Source: Schistocerca nitens (lineage: Eukaryota; Arthropoda; Insecta; Orthoptera; Acrididae). From it: a stretch of DNA of 64,000 nucleotides. Location of the stretch: assembly GCF_023898315.1 (NCBI RefSeq), contig NC_064615.1, forward strand, positions 738,270,950-738,334,949, read 5' to 3'. The position numbers and the translations under genes are program-made. Shown piece after piece: positions 42,386-53,562 of the stretch; the stretch's first letter is position 1, and each line of letters opens with the position of its first letter. Below the pieces are notes generated by a model. That model saw only the letters and a list, made by a program, of their open reading frames with translations. It was not told the DNA's origin and did no database searches.

Positions 42386-42479
42386 AAGTGAGTTCAGTTA
42401 AATTTGTAATATACTGTGAAATATAATTACTCAGTTAAAATGAAAAATACTTATCTTATGTACCAGTCTTTCGTTTAGT

Positions 42480-42954
42480 CCAATAGTCTTTTGGAATGAA
42501 GTGTCTTGTCTGGTTAGATATGCAAAATTAAGTCACAAAGATATCTAAATATCTAATGAGTCATTCTGTAATACTAAAAAAATTCTGTGCCATCTCCCAT
42601 CAGATTTATAAGTAGAGCATGAAATTCTCCATAATGGTATATTTTGTTGTAGATGTTGTACACCCTGAAACTTTTTACTTGTCTTTTCTTCTTCTTTTCC
42701 TCCACATCAAGCAGCTCACAAGTGACAATAATTTCATCACAGCCATTTATATCATCACTGTCACTGATTTGTTCACTGTCACACAACACTGTAGTAGGGA
42801 ACTGACAGTTACTTCCTGCTTCAAACTGCACAATAGCAAAAAAACAGCATATGCACATGCTTGTGTTGCCGGTTAATGAGTGAGTGTGTGTTTGTGTCAC
42901 ACTACTGTGATGCTTACCTTCATTACTGTACAAATCAAATGGGTCTTTTGACAT
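42480..42954 (-). pseudogene. PIF/Harbinger-like transposase exon remnant
   Basis: Minus strand: a pyrimidine-rich acceptor (CTGTTTTTTTGCTATTGTGCAG) precedes FEAGSNCQFPTT near 42831. An acidic region with DSDDINGCDEIIV follows, then VYNIYNKIYHYGEFHALLIN and GDGTEFF, and after a stop YYRMTH and IFRYLCDLILHI. The G-E-F-H-x-L ... E-F-F-x-Y-x-R-M pattern is the N-terminal part of PIF/Harbinger transposases. At least three stops follow position 42575. The catalytic DDE domain was not found. Confidence 0.5.
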
Positions 42955-42960
42955 AGGTTT

Positions 42961-43908
42961 TCCCCCAGGGTTCCAAAACCTTAGAAAAGTTCAGCCTCTC
43001 CCTGAGAAAGGTAACATAAAACAAATAAAAATTGTAAACCCATCTCATTACTCTTGTCACATTCTGTAATAGTGAAAACTGTTGTAGGATACTGAAAGAA
43101 GTACAGTACTCCATGTACAGAACAACTGGTTCATCCCTAGAAAATAACAGGATAAGCAGTAGCTTAGTTCACAAATATTGCTTTAAATTGTTGTACATTG
43201 GTTCCAGGACTCTCTTACAGTAACTGTGGTGTATACATCTCCATATCAGGTAAACAGACATTTGGCTTGTTACCTTTTGGGGTGCTAGAAAATCTGTTCC
43301 CCTAGGACACTGGAACAGTGAGCAGAACAGTTTATCAGATGTTGCACTGGGTTGTCGATATTTTGCAGCATAGAGGGCATTGGCTTGCAGGCTATTTTCA
43401 TTTGCTAAACTACATCAGAAAATAATATACATCATATTATTTTTGAAGGTATGCTTCCATTTCTAACAAGTGAGAAAATATGGGATACTGAACCATTTGT
43501 ATTAAGAAATAGTTCAGCAACAATAAATATAAAAGTGAAGTAATATGTGTAAGTAGGGTAGACACCATGTCACATTTCTAGAATTAAAAGTAATTTGCAT
43601 TATGATGACACACACTAATATGACTGCGAATATGGTACAACACAACTCAAACTAAATTACTGACTGTGGACTACTTATTAGATAAGACCATTGTGTTCTA
43701 GAGTACTGTGGTACAGGAATGCCTCAAAACACTCTTTCAACTCTTGATGGACCACTAATGCAATGACTGTGTTTATATAAAAACTAAATATCTTTCAGTC
43801 TCTCCTGTGAACAGATGTTCGCATCTCAAAATGTATGTGTTTTTGATCACTTGTTTATCAGAGGTGTTTCTCTTGTTATGATGAATCCCATTATGCCTCA
43901 AAAGATTT

Positions 43909-43946
<38 letters not shown>

Positions 43947-44176
43947 TATGCTAATAGTTGTGCCAGATCTATAAGCAGATGTAGACAGTTTATTGAAATT
44001 CATTAGCAAACAACAGAGAAATGTTGTCTGCTAGTACAGTCTTCTGTTACTTTATGACAGGAAGAGGTGTCCTGAGACAACAAATTGTAGCACAAACAAT
44101 ACAACTGCTGATTATTATAACTTCTTGAAAATGATTAACTTCTTTTTATCCATTCATGCAACTGTATTTTTTACAG
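42961..44176. other. Unassigned; contains a CA microsatellite
   Basis: No recognised gene. A (CA)n run spans 43910-43942. The rest is A+T-rich and without domain similarity. Confidence 0.4.
43910..43942. repeat. (CA)n microsatellite
   Basis: Sixteen uninterrupted CA units, directly visible. Confidence 0.95.
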
Positions 44177-44440
44177 AGAGAGAGCAAGATGAATGTTCAA
44201 AAAGTATTACTAGCATAGCGACAGTGGAAGCTGGTAGTAACACTGCTAGCAGATCAAACAGTGCAACTGTGAGCTATGACCACAATAGTGAGAGAAACAG
44301 CAGAGAAACTGGTGATGGTTCACGTGATATTTCAACACCTTCTACAAGACAACAGACTCAGCAACAACGGAGGTCTTCAAGATGTGGTGCTGCAGCTGTG
44401 CATCCAACACCTATTGGTCTTGCAGTCCGGGAAGCTTTTG
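44177..44440 (+). CDS. Candidate internal exon of an unrecognised host gene
   Basis: A strong acceptor (AACTGTATTTTTTACAG) ends at 44176. In phase 1 the exon encodes EREQDECSKSITSIATVEAG, a Ser/Thr-rich and Gln-rich middle (TRQQTQQQRRSS) and AVHPTPIGLAVREAFG, unlike the surrounding A+T-driven peptides. A donor GTATTA sits at 44441; without splicing the frame ends at TAA 44455-44457. The phase matches the donor at 12657. A phase-compatible acceptor at 44681-44683 leads to a 13-codon terminal frame (stop 44722-44724). Low-complexity content leaves a chance or transposon origin possible. Confidence 0.35.
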
Positions 44441-44457
44441 GTATTATTATTTCATAA

Positions 44458-45704
44458 AAATTAACAAAATATTAATTCTTTCATTTAGGCATAGGTCACA
44501 GCATATTCCTGTGTATATTTTCTGTATATGATGACTAGTCTGCATATATAAATTAATGTTGAATAACATGGCAAAAGCACAACTCTGCATTATGTACAAA
44601 TAAAAATAATTACTGTACTAGTATGCTAATGAATATTATAAATTGCCTGTATGCCAAATGACAGACTTTTTTTTTCTGTCCAGGCACACACTTCAATTTT
44701 TCATATATACACACAATATGTTGAACAGATCCCAACATGAAGAAGCATCAAAACTGAAAAATGCATTAAGAGATGTGTTAACATAGAGCAGTTATTTTAA
44801 TTAATCACTTTTCCATGTGTCATTAACAATTGACTGTCATCAGTAATATCTGGTTGCAAGATATTAAACCAAGGTATTAGCCATACTCTTATTAAGAAAG
44901 CTGCAAATTAACATCAATGTGCATGTTCAGGAAAGGATTACAAATACATCTATTTTATTTTTGATGAAACATGCGATCTGTGGATAACATATGATAAATT
45001 AAAACTGTTCTAGATGAGTCTCAAATCTAGTCCAAAATCATCCTTTCTGAGAATAAAATTAAGACAATACACTGGACAGTTAATACAGGATAGACCACTC
45101 CTCAACATAAAGATATCATGTGTAGTTACAGACAGGCACAAGAAAAAGAGTGGTACATATTTGAGCTTTTGGCCAGAGCATTCTGACTGTAGTGGCCAGA
45201 GATAGTGGTCATATGTGCATGAGATATGCTTGCTTGTATGATTAGTTATTGTTAGATCCTGCCTACTCATCAAATACGGGGTGCCTATGAAACCTGCTTT
45301 CTTGGATCTCTAAACAATTCAAACAAATCGTGTTAATGTATTTTATTACAAAAAAATGACTATGATACTTAACTTTGTATTAAACAGATGTGTTGCAAGC
45401 AAAGAGCGACAAGCAAATAAGAATCTCTTCAGTTGTACAATTCCTATACAAATGAAGCAGTACTGTAGATGCTGGTCTTGACACTTCTGTAGAAGTGGGC
45501 TGCAGCCAGTCAGGTGCACCACTTAAGTTCTCTTCACGTAGAGGGTTCTGCCATCGCATTGTCATCTTAGAGAGGGTTTGGTCAGCGTGCTATTGGCTGA
45601 CATCTTTTTCACAGCCCTCTCTGCTCAAAATTCCCGACTGTTGTGCTGGCACTTGACTTAATGCTGTAACTGTTATTGTGGATAATTACAGCATGAAAAT
45701 CTAC
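44458..45704. other. No recognised gene
   Basis: Apart from the short acceptor noted above, nothing was recognised. 45280-45700 is more G+C-rich and repeat-like but I could not name a family. Confidence 0.35.
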
Positions 45705-46290
45705 ATCTACAATTCACAAGTCACTTCATGATATGTGGTGGACAATACTTCTCTTATCAATGCATGAATGGTGTGTGGGAAGTAGAACAATCAATAAGCC
45801 TCTGCATGAGTTGAGATTTCTCTGATTTTTTTCATCGTGAACATTACATGAAATGTATGTAACTTGTTAAATGACTTCTTGGAATATACACTCTCATAAT
45901 TTTAACAGTAAAGGCCTCTGGGATGCACTATATATCTCTTGTAGAGTGTGTCACTGGAGTTTTAATTAGCATCAGTGAAGCACATTCTTGATTTTTAAGT
46001 AAAACCATGTCAAAGTGTACTGCTCTTCTTCAGGTCTTATCTTCCTCTTGTATTAGTCCTACCTGTTAAGAGTCCCAGATTGCCAAACAGTATAAAGGTT
46101 GCCAAATGAGGATTTCTTAAGATGCTTTCTTTGTTGATGATTTACATTTCCTTTGAATTTTTCCATTGGATCTGTCTGACAACTGACTTTCTTACAGCTA
46201 GTTTTATGTTGTTATTTAATCTTAAAATTCTCTGGAAATATATTCCTAGATATTTAATGGCTATGGCGATTTTGAGTTATTGATTACTAG
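45705..46290 (-). mobile_element. CR1-like LINE 3' end fragment
   Basis: It starts at TCTACATCTACAATTCACAA, the typical CR1-type 3' end read backwards, then a diverged RT C-terminus. Frames are too broken to list. Confidence 0.6.
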
Positions 46291-46839
46291 TAATTATTTT
46301 CTAACATAAGAGAATAAATCAATAAGATTACTTTAAAGACACAATGAATTATATACAAAAAAGTTGTCACAAGCAATAAATTTATTTCAAGTTAACCCAA
46401 CAATGCCTTCCATGGTCACTGAAAATGTAGTTATGTCCCTCAAAATTCCCATAGTTGACAATAACTTCCAGCAAGCTTTTAAAAGTTGATTCTAATGGTA
46501 TAGCTGTTATGTTGTCTTATATGTAATATACCATTTTCAAAAGGCATTTATCTAGAAGAGCAAAAAACACCATTATCTAAAGTTTTTTGAAAAGGAAATG
46601 TTCTCAAAAAGTTTGGATGTACCTTACAAAGTAAGACTGCAAGTCATCCATAATTTTAATCTCAGAATGGATTTTATGTTGAAGCAAACCTATCAATTCA
46701 GTATCAACACTGAAAATATTGTGATGAATTGAAACATCTGACTGGGAAGCCATGATGAACTGAAGCATTTGACTGTGAAGTCACAACATTCTTTTGTCAG
46801 ACGTCAAATTTTAGGCTACAGAAGAAAAAATTAACAACT

Positions 46840-47520
46840 GGCATACTTCACATTTATCTGTCCAATTTCTTTGGGGTGGATACATATGGAACTGAAGAAT
46901 ATTTGTACTTTCTGCACTGAAGTTTTCTAAGCAATTCTTGAGAGGAAAGAGGTGTCGTTCTTTGAGTATCTGCCAGTTGAAATTTCTTAAAATTTATTTT
47001 ATCCTCTCTCTTCAGTCAAAGAGGACTGTGAGTATTTGTACCACTCTCCTTTGTATGTACTCAGTATCCCTTTTAAGTCCAATCTCATATGTGTCCCATG
47101 TACCCGAGCAATATTTAAGTATAAACTCTATGATTGATTTGTATGCAGTCTCTTAATTAGATAAACTGCAGTTTCCCAGTATTCTACCAGTGAAACATAG
47201 TTTGCTATTTGGTCATTTAACTTTATGTATCTACGCACCATTGCCCACAAAAACTCATACTAAATCACAGTTGTAATCTTTTAATTCAGTGGTTAAAGGG
47301 TACGACACTCTTACATTCTGTGGATCATCTCTAATGACTTCAGTGTTGATGGGAGGTTAAACCAATTGCAGGTCTTTCCCCAGGCTGTAATTTTGTTGAG
47401 ATCTAACTAGATATTAACACAAATACTTGTTACAGAATTTTCTCATAGATAACTGCATGATCCGCAAAAAGTTTGTGATTGTAACTAATACTACAAAGTA
47501 AGTCATCAATGTGTAAAATA
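46840..47520 (-). mobile_element. CR1-like LINE RT fragment, second family
   Basis: Minus-strand translation matches a CR1-type RT thumb (a GEYCSGTWD-like block at about 47100, then RRVVQIL-type sequence) and, near 47460, the FADH-type catalytic region in reversed plus-strand text GCATGATCCGCAAAAAGTTT. It has no open frame of note. Confidence 0.5.
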
Positions 47521-47542
47521 AATGTACACACCAATACGTAAC

Positions 47543-47676
47543 ATAAGATATTGCTTTAGTGTCTCTAGACAATGCTTCATCCTGGATAATGTATCCTGTC
47601 ATGCCTGTCCACAGATTTTCAGTGTAGTCATAAGCTGGTTGGGTTTTAATTGTTTCACAGAATGCCAGTGTGGGCT
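47543..47676 (-). CDS. Candidate exon on the minus strand, function unknown
   Basis: A pyrimidine-rich acceptor (GATACTGTTTTATTTTTCAG) is followed by an open frame, EPTLAFCETIKTQPAYDYTE and on through MTGYIIQDEALSRDTKAI, whose composition is protein-like and clearly unlike neighbours. Donor options are GTTACG at 47542 or GTGTGT at about 47531. No family recognised. It could be a host exon on the strand opposite to the 44177 candidate, or part of an unknown transposon. Confidence 0.3.
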
Positions 47677-48129
47677 CTGAAAAATAAAACAGTATCAAAA
47701 GGCACAGTGGGCAGCTGAAGTCAAACTGTGCTATAGGGCAGTACAAGACCAACAATAGTTGGAGTCTAGGCAACAAGTGCAAGTAACAACATAATTTGCA
47801 GCACCTGTAGAAGATAACTGGCTTAGTTATCAAAATATCACCAAAAAGAGCACCATTAATCACTCATGCCAAGAAAACACTAGAGAATATGTGCTTGGAT
47901 TTTTCTTAGAAGGTGTTGACATGATACTTAAATTGAAAGCTTTTGAAAGTCAAGAAAAATAAAATCATGACATTTCTTCTATCTATAAATTTGAGGATAT
48001 TGAGTGAAGAACATAAGTTCATTTCCATGGAGAATGTTATTATATTAAAGGTAGGTCATAATAATTGAACTCAGAATGTGTCACAGCATTCAGCTATATA
48101 CAGATATGAGTGATATATGAAAGTAGTTC

Positions 48130-48325
48130 TAGGGATCAGTTCTGCTTTCCTTTTTTGTAGATGGATGTACTGTATATCCTTTTCCAATCGTAGAATGTGC
48201 ATCTCTGCTCAAGGGATCTACAGCAAATTACAGTCAAGAGCAGAGCTAATTCACTCACAAACTCTGTAAAGAACTTGAGAGGGAATACATCTGGCCCTGG
48301 GGCCTTATGGAGCTTCAGCATTTTA
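48130..48325 (-). pseudogene. LINE RT fingers fragment
   Basis: The 61-codon frame reads MLKLHKAPGPDVFPLKFFTE, the first RT block (K-A-P-G-P-D), then WKRIYSTSIYKKGKQN, the second (IYKKG). An isolated fragment abutting the Penelope-like element. Confidence 0.65.
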
Positions 48326-48329
48326 AGCT

Positions 48330-48505
48330 GTGTGAGGAGTTAGGTAGTGGGTTTGGTGTCTGAAGGATGTTGGGAAAGGCCTGCTCAGTAGTGGTAAGAC
48401 TGTGGGATTGAGTGATGTTCATCTGTAGGGAGGTAGCGTCAACAGTGATGAATAGGGATCCTGGAGGTAAATGGGTGGGGATGGTGGAGAGTTGGTGACT
48501 CATAC
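48330..48505 (-). mobile_element. Penelope-like element, inverted RT segment
   Basis: On the minus strand 48521 down to 48315 encodes IPTHLPPGSLFITVDATSLQ and AFPNILQTPNPLP, the Penelope RT region just upstream of the segment that starts on the plus strand at about 48505. The two pieces are adjacent in the protein yet opposite in orientation. Confidence 0.65.
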
Positions 48506-50078
48506 ACCTCACTAACTTCATCCCAACTTACAACTACTTCTCCTTTGGCTGGAAGGTATTCAAACAATCTGTGGCACAGTCATGGGTGCATCCAATGCCA
48601 ACCTGTTAATGGAAAACCTAGAGGAGACCTTCTGAGTCTCCCATAATGTCAAACCTGTAATCTGGTTCAGGTTCATTGATGATTTCTCCATTATCTAGAC
48701 TCAGGGCCAAGACACCCTGTCTTCATTCCTTCACAACTTCAACTCCTTGTCTTTCATGTACTTCACCTGGTGCTCCTTAACCCAGCATGCCATCTTCATA
48801 GATGTTGCATTCTTCCACTCTGACAGCACCATCCACACCTCTATTCACATTAAACTCACCAACCACCAAGAGTACCTGGATTTTGATAACCGTCATCCCT
48901 TTCACACCAAAACATTTGTGCCCTGCAGCCTGCCCACCTGGGGACAGCGTATATGTAATGATGAGAACTTCCTTGCCTAGTATGCTGAGGGTCTCACCAA
49001 GGCCTTTACAGACAGGCACTATCCTTCACACCTAGTGCACAAACAGATCTCCCATGCCATTTCTCCTCACACCACCAGTACTCCCATGACTCCCTGAGAA
49101 CCTGTCACAAAGGAGTGCCACTTCATCACCCAGCACCACCCCAGACTGAAACAGTGGAACCACATCCTTCACCAGGGCTTTGGTTACCTATCATCATGCC
49201 CTGAAATGAGGGACATTCTTCTCAAGATCCTTCCCACTCCTCCTAAAGTGGTGTTCCATGACCCAACTAACCTCCACAACATCCTAGCCATCCCTATGCC
49301 AATCCCAATCCCAACCCCTTGCCACAAGGATCATATCCCTGTGGAAGTCTGAGATGCAAGACTTGCCCAATTCACCCTCCCAGCACTTCCTATTCCAGAC
49401 CTGTCACTGGCTTATCCTAACCTATCAGAGGCAGAGCCACCTGTGAGAGTAGCCATGTCATATACCAGCTGTGCTGCAATAATTGCACAAATTTCTATAT
49501 TGGTATGACAAACAACCAGCTGTCCACAACGATGAATGGCCATGGCCAAACTGTAGCAAAGAGCAAAGTAGATCATACTGTGGCACAACATGCAGCTGAA
49601 TATAATGTGCCTGTTTTCAGTGCCTGCTTCACTACCTGAGCCATCTAGATCCCACCCTCTGCCAAGAGCTTTTTAGAACTGCACAGATGGGAGTTATCTG
49701 TACATCACACTCTTCATTCCCTTTATTATCCCGTCCTCAGTCTATGGCAACATACCATCCCCACATCCTCCACCTGACAGTTTCCACCCCCTCTGTCCTG
49801 TCACCTCCTTTTCATTTTCTTCTCCCACCCTCTTTGTGTGCTGCCCTCTGATAGTGTACCTGCCCATCATTCCCTGCTCCTCACCCTTTATGATTTGTTT
49901 TCCCCAGCTACCTGCCCCACAACCTCCATGCTGCTCCTGTTGGCAGTCTAGTCCCTGCACATTCTACCAGACAGTCCTCCTGTCTCACCTCCCACCCATA
50001 AATTGCTATCCTGTCCCCTCCTACTCCAGATTGCTGCATTCATTTCAAGTGACAGTTGCATTCTGGTCTGAGCTGCTG

Positions 50079-50118
<40 letters not shown>

Positions 50119-50125
50119 TTGTGTG
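48505..50125 (+). mobile_element. Penelope-like element: RT C-terminus, GIY-YIG and 3' UTR
   Basis: Plus-strand frames carry YNYFSF, GTVMGASNANLLMENLEE, FRFIDDFSIIW (RT catalytic box, 48669-48689) and HQEYLDFDNRHPFHTKTFVP. C-terminal of these is a PLE GIY-YIG region with CxNCTNFYIGMT-like sequence (49475-49510), preceded by a Cys/His-rich stretch. A C+T-rich 3' UTR ends in a (GT)n run (50085-50125). Stops break it throughout. Neither an intact RT nor an intact endonuclease can be made. Confidence 0.8.
48747..48980 (+). pseudogene. Penelope-like RT thumb fragment
   Basis: A 77-codon open frame (MSFMYFTWCSLTQHAIFIDV through FVPCSLPTWGQRICND) covering the region after the RT catalytic box, ending at TAG 48978. 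Conserved in Penelope-like elements. The ATG is internal to the ancestral ORF. Confidence 0.7.
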
Positions 50126-50530
50126 TGTGTTGGGCACTTAATGTCAAGGTCATCAGCGCCCTGACACGCATGAAAAGAAACGAATGAGAACAAATTTAGT
50201 AAAATGGAAGCATACACACAAAGAAAGTGGGAAAAGATGCAAAATGATGTATAAGAAAATAAAAAATAAGGAAAATGAGAAAGGAGCGTCAAGGATGCCA
50301 CAGTAAATTGTCACTGGCTGGCCCTTTACATAAAATATGGGTGAGCCAGTCATCCTGTGAACAAATTAAGACTCTCCCCCTAAAATCTTGGTAAAAACAG
50401 TGGACAAGTCACAGAACTTTAAAACTTTAACCACATTTGTTTTAATATTTCCTAAAAGAGATTGGAGATCAGCCAGCAAATCAGCCACCACCCTCTGGTC
50501 AGAAAATAAAATGCAATCCAATAAAACATG
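50126..50530. other. Unassigned, repeat-like
   Basis: The stretch from TTGGGCACTTAATGTCAAGG looks like an interspersed repeat but I could not assign a family. Confidence 0.3.
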
Positions 50531-51608
50531 CACCATGAAGGAATTATCCAAATGGGACAGATATCAGTAGATGTGATGTACATGTACAGACAAATAAATG
50601 ATTACAACTTCTGAAAAATTGGATGATTTACTGTAGAGAAAGAGGTTCAAAAATTGAGAAAGTCAATTACATGTTATTGGCCCTTATGCAAGCAGTTATC
50701 TGGCTTGGCATTGATTAACAAAGTTGTTAGGTGCCATTCTACAGGATATCATGTCAAATTCTGTCCAAGTGTTGTATTAGATACTCAAAATCCAAAAAAG
50801 TGCCATGCCAATAATGCTTCAAATATTCTCTACTGGGAGGAGATCCAGTGGCCTTGCTGGCTGAGGTAGGTTTTGGAAAGCATGAAGACAAGCAATAGAA
50901 ACTCATGCTGTGTGTGGGCAGACATTATCTTGCTGAAATGTAAGCCCAAGAGGGCTTGCCATGAAATCCATCAAAACAGGGTGTCGAATATCGCTAATGA
51001 CATCCAGAGGGGTTTTGCTGGAACACATGGCATCCCAGACCAACACTCCTGGATGTGAGGCCTTAGGACGAGTGACAGTCAGGTCAGTGTCTCAGTGCTG
51101 TCTGGGGCATCTCCAAACAAATCTTTGGCATTGAATCTCCTTGACTGGAGTAGAATTCTCTTCAGTAATGAGTCCCACGCAAACAGCCCCAATGACCAGT
51201 GATGCCATCCTGGTCTTACACTTCATCAAGATAATGCCCACCAGCACACAGCGAGAGTTCCTACTGCTTATCTTATGGTTGCCAAATCCTACCCCTTGAC
51301 TAGCAAGGTCGCTGGATCTGCCCCCAGTTGAGAAATTTTGGAGCATTATTGGCATGGTCCTCCAATCAGCTCTGGATTTCTTGGATCTAACACACCAGTT
51401 GACAGAATTTGGCATGATATTCCCCAGGAGGACATCCAACAATTCTGTCAATCAAAGCCAAGCCAATTATTGACTTGCTCAATTGTTGAAACCCTTTCTC
51501 TTGAATGAACCATCCAATTTTTTAAAAAATTGTAATCTTTAGTTCATCTGTACGTGTACATCACATCTACCTATTTCCATCCAATTCTGATAATTCCTTC
51601 ATTGTGGT
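50531..51608. mobile_element. Fold-back Tc1-like derivative (two inverted transposase C-termini)
   Basis: The ends are inverse copies: CACCATGAAGGAATTATC at 50531 and its partner ending at 51608, with further pairing through AGATGTGATGTACATGTACA at 50569 and on. The left arm encodes, on the minus strand, a Tc1 block with FQQDNVCPHTA; the right arm encodes, on the plus strand, LHQDNAHQHTARVPTA and LARSLDLPPVEKFWSI. Both arms therefore carry the same C-terminal half, head to head, and the N-terminal half is absent. Arms are about 430 bp; the centre lies near 51135. Confidence 0.7.
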
Positions 51609-51699
51609 ATTTTTTTAATTTTTTTTTAAGTGTAGTATGGTGAGAGTAAGATTCATCATTATTAGGGTGGTAGGGTAGAGAGTGAGCTATTGTGAACAG

Positions 51700-52372
51700 T
51701 TCAGTAACAGGATTATGCTCATCAGAATCTGCAACAGAATGACACCAACAACAGTACTTCCGGTATACATGCCCACGTCATATCCAGAAGACGAACAGAG
51801 ATAGAGAATATGTCAGAACATTGAAAGGGTGACACGGTTTGTAAAGGGATATGAAAATGCAGTAATCATAGAGGATTGGTATGCTGTACTAGTGGAAGGA
51901 TAGAAGACAGAAATATGTGAAAAAATATGGACTCCGTAGTAGGAACGAGAGGACAGAAAAACTCTTAGAATTATGCTATAAAATTCAGCTTGTAATACAT
52001 TGTTTAAGAATTGCAAGAGGTGAAGGTGCATGTGGAAAGGATATTGGTACCTGGCAAGATACTAGCTGGATTGCTTCGTGGTGGACCTGAGAGTCTAAAA
52101 CTAGGTACTGGATTGTAAGGCATATAAGACCATATGTAGATTCAGATCACAGTTTGGTAATGATGAAGACCAAGGTGAAGTTTAAGAGAATCATCAGGAA
52201 GCATCTGTTTGAAAAGAAGTGAGACACTAAACTATTTATGATTGAGAAAGTGCTTTCGAAGTTCTCTGAAGATGCAATTAATGCAGTAATGAATATTACA
52301 ATAGAAAGTGCAGTTCATTAGGAATGGACATGCCGAAAAAGGACTATCACAGAAGCTCAATGAACAAACATA
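51700..52372 (+). mobile_element. RTE LINE (outer copy), endonuclease part
   Basis: From about 51740 diverged sequence matches the RTE endonuclease of 38840-39530: a GGxxxVIEDWYAV stretch, the RPYVDSDHSLVMMKTKVKFK block (the S-D-H catalytic block) near 52140, and the linker KKDYHRSSM-like end, broken by the Tc1 element at 52373. It resumes at 53563. Confidence 0.7.
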
Positions 52373-53562
52373 CAAGGGTTGATTAAAAACATTGAAACAC
52401 CACACAGTACCATGTCTAATGGAGTGTAGGAAACCTGTTGGCATTCAAAAGTGGTTCTAGTCAACTTAAAATGGATAAACATAGATCCTGCATGGTTTTC
52501 AAGGGAATCTTATACCATTATTCATACATGGCAAGTTCAGGTAATGATGATGGAGGTGTACAGTGATGACACACCCTCCTCCCCAAAATAGACCTCATGG
52601 GCTCAATATTGAGATCTCCTGATTGTGGTGGCCAGGGGAGATGCAACAGTTCATCCTTGTGCTCACAAAACGAGTCTTAGATTATGTGAGCTTTGTGAAC
52701 AGGACCATGTCATCTTGGAATACAGCATCACCATTAGGAAACAAACATTTTACCATGGGATGGACATGATAAGCCAAAATGGTCGCATAATCCTTGGCAG
52801 TAATGCAGTGCAGAGTAACCATCAGGCCCATGGAATTCCTCAATATGGCTCCCCAGATCATCACCATGTTTCACTCTTGGTACATCTACTCAGCCATAAG
52901 TTGGAATCAGTATGAACAAAACTCATCTGACCAAATGACTTTCTTCCATTGCTCCATAGTCCAGGTTTTATGGCTTCAGCATTACGCTTTCCTGTTAGAG
53001 GTATTTAAATCACTGATGAGTGGTTTGGTAATTTCATATCGCTCTGCAGTTTCATGATTATGGAGCTCCCTTCATGTTGTTTCAGTGCTGACAGGGTTTT
53101 TGAATGTGACATTCAGTTCTGCAGTGACTTTTGCAGCTGTCATTCTCGTATTTTTTGTCACAGTCCTCTTCAGTGACTGTCTGTCATGATTACAAAACAC
53201 ATTTTTTTTCTTTGTTGTGACTTAGTGGATGATGTTATTCTACTTTCCTCATATTCAGCATAAATCTTCTATATAATGCCTCTTGAAACACCAAACACTT
53301 CATCTCCCTTGGGTTTGGAAACACCCACAACACAAGCACCAACAATGTGCCCACACTTGAATTCAATTTTCTCAAACATAAAGCACTCACAACTATACAG
53401 AACACTGTTCTGACCAAGACTGACATTTGCAGTGCAGTATGGACATTGCACAGATACCGTTCATGGTTAAATGCAGTAGTGCAACCTACAGCTTGGCTGG
53501 CACCTGCATTTACGTTCAAGCATGCTTTTATCACAGTATTTCTATATTTTGTCCAACCCCTA
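52373..53562 (-). mobile_element. Tc1-like transposon, complete length, broken transposase
   Basis: It lies between TA at 52371-52372 and TA at 53563-53564, with TIRs CAAGGGTTGATTAAAAACAT and, inverted at the other end, TAGGGGTTGGACAAAATATA. Minus-strand fragments give the N-terminus (FKCGHIVGACVVGVSKPKGD, VFGVSRGII) and the catalytic core (VMIWGAILRNSMGL, GDAVFQDDMVLF). Same family as the split copy at 17785-22546. Confidence 0.9.
52682..52867 (-). pseudogene. Tc1-like transposase, catalytic fragment
   Basis: The 61-codon frame includes MVMIWGAILRNSMGL and DAVFQDDMVLF, the second catalytic Asp block of the DD34E domain. The third acidic residue lies outside, in a broken frame. Confidence 0.75.
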
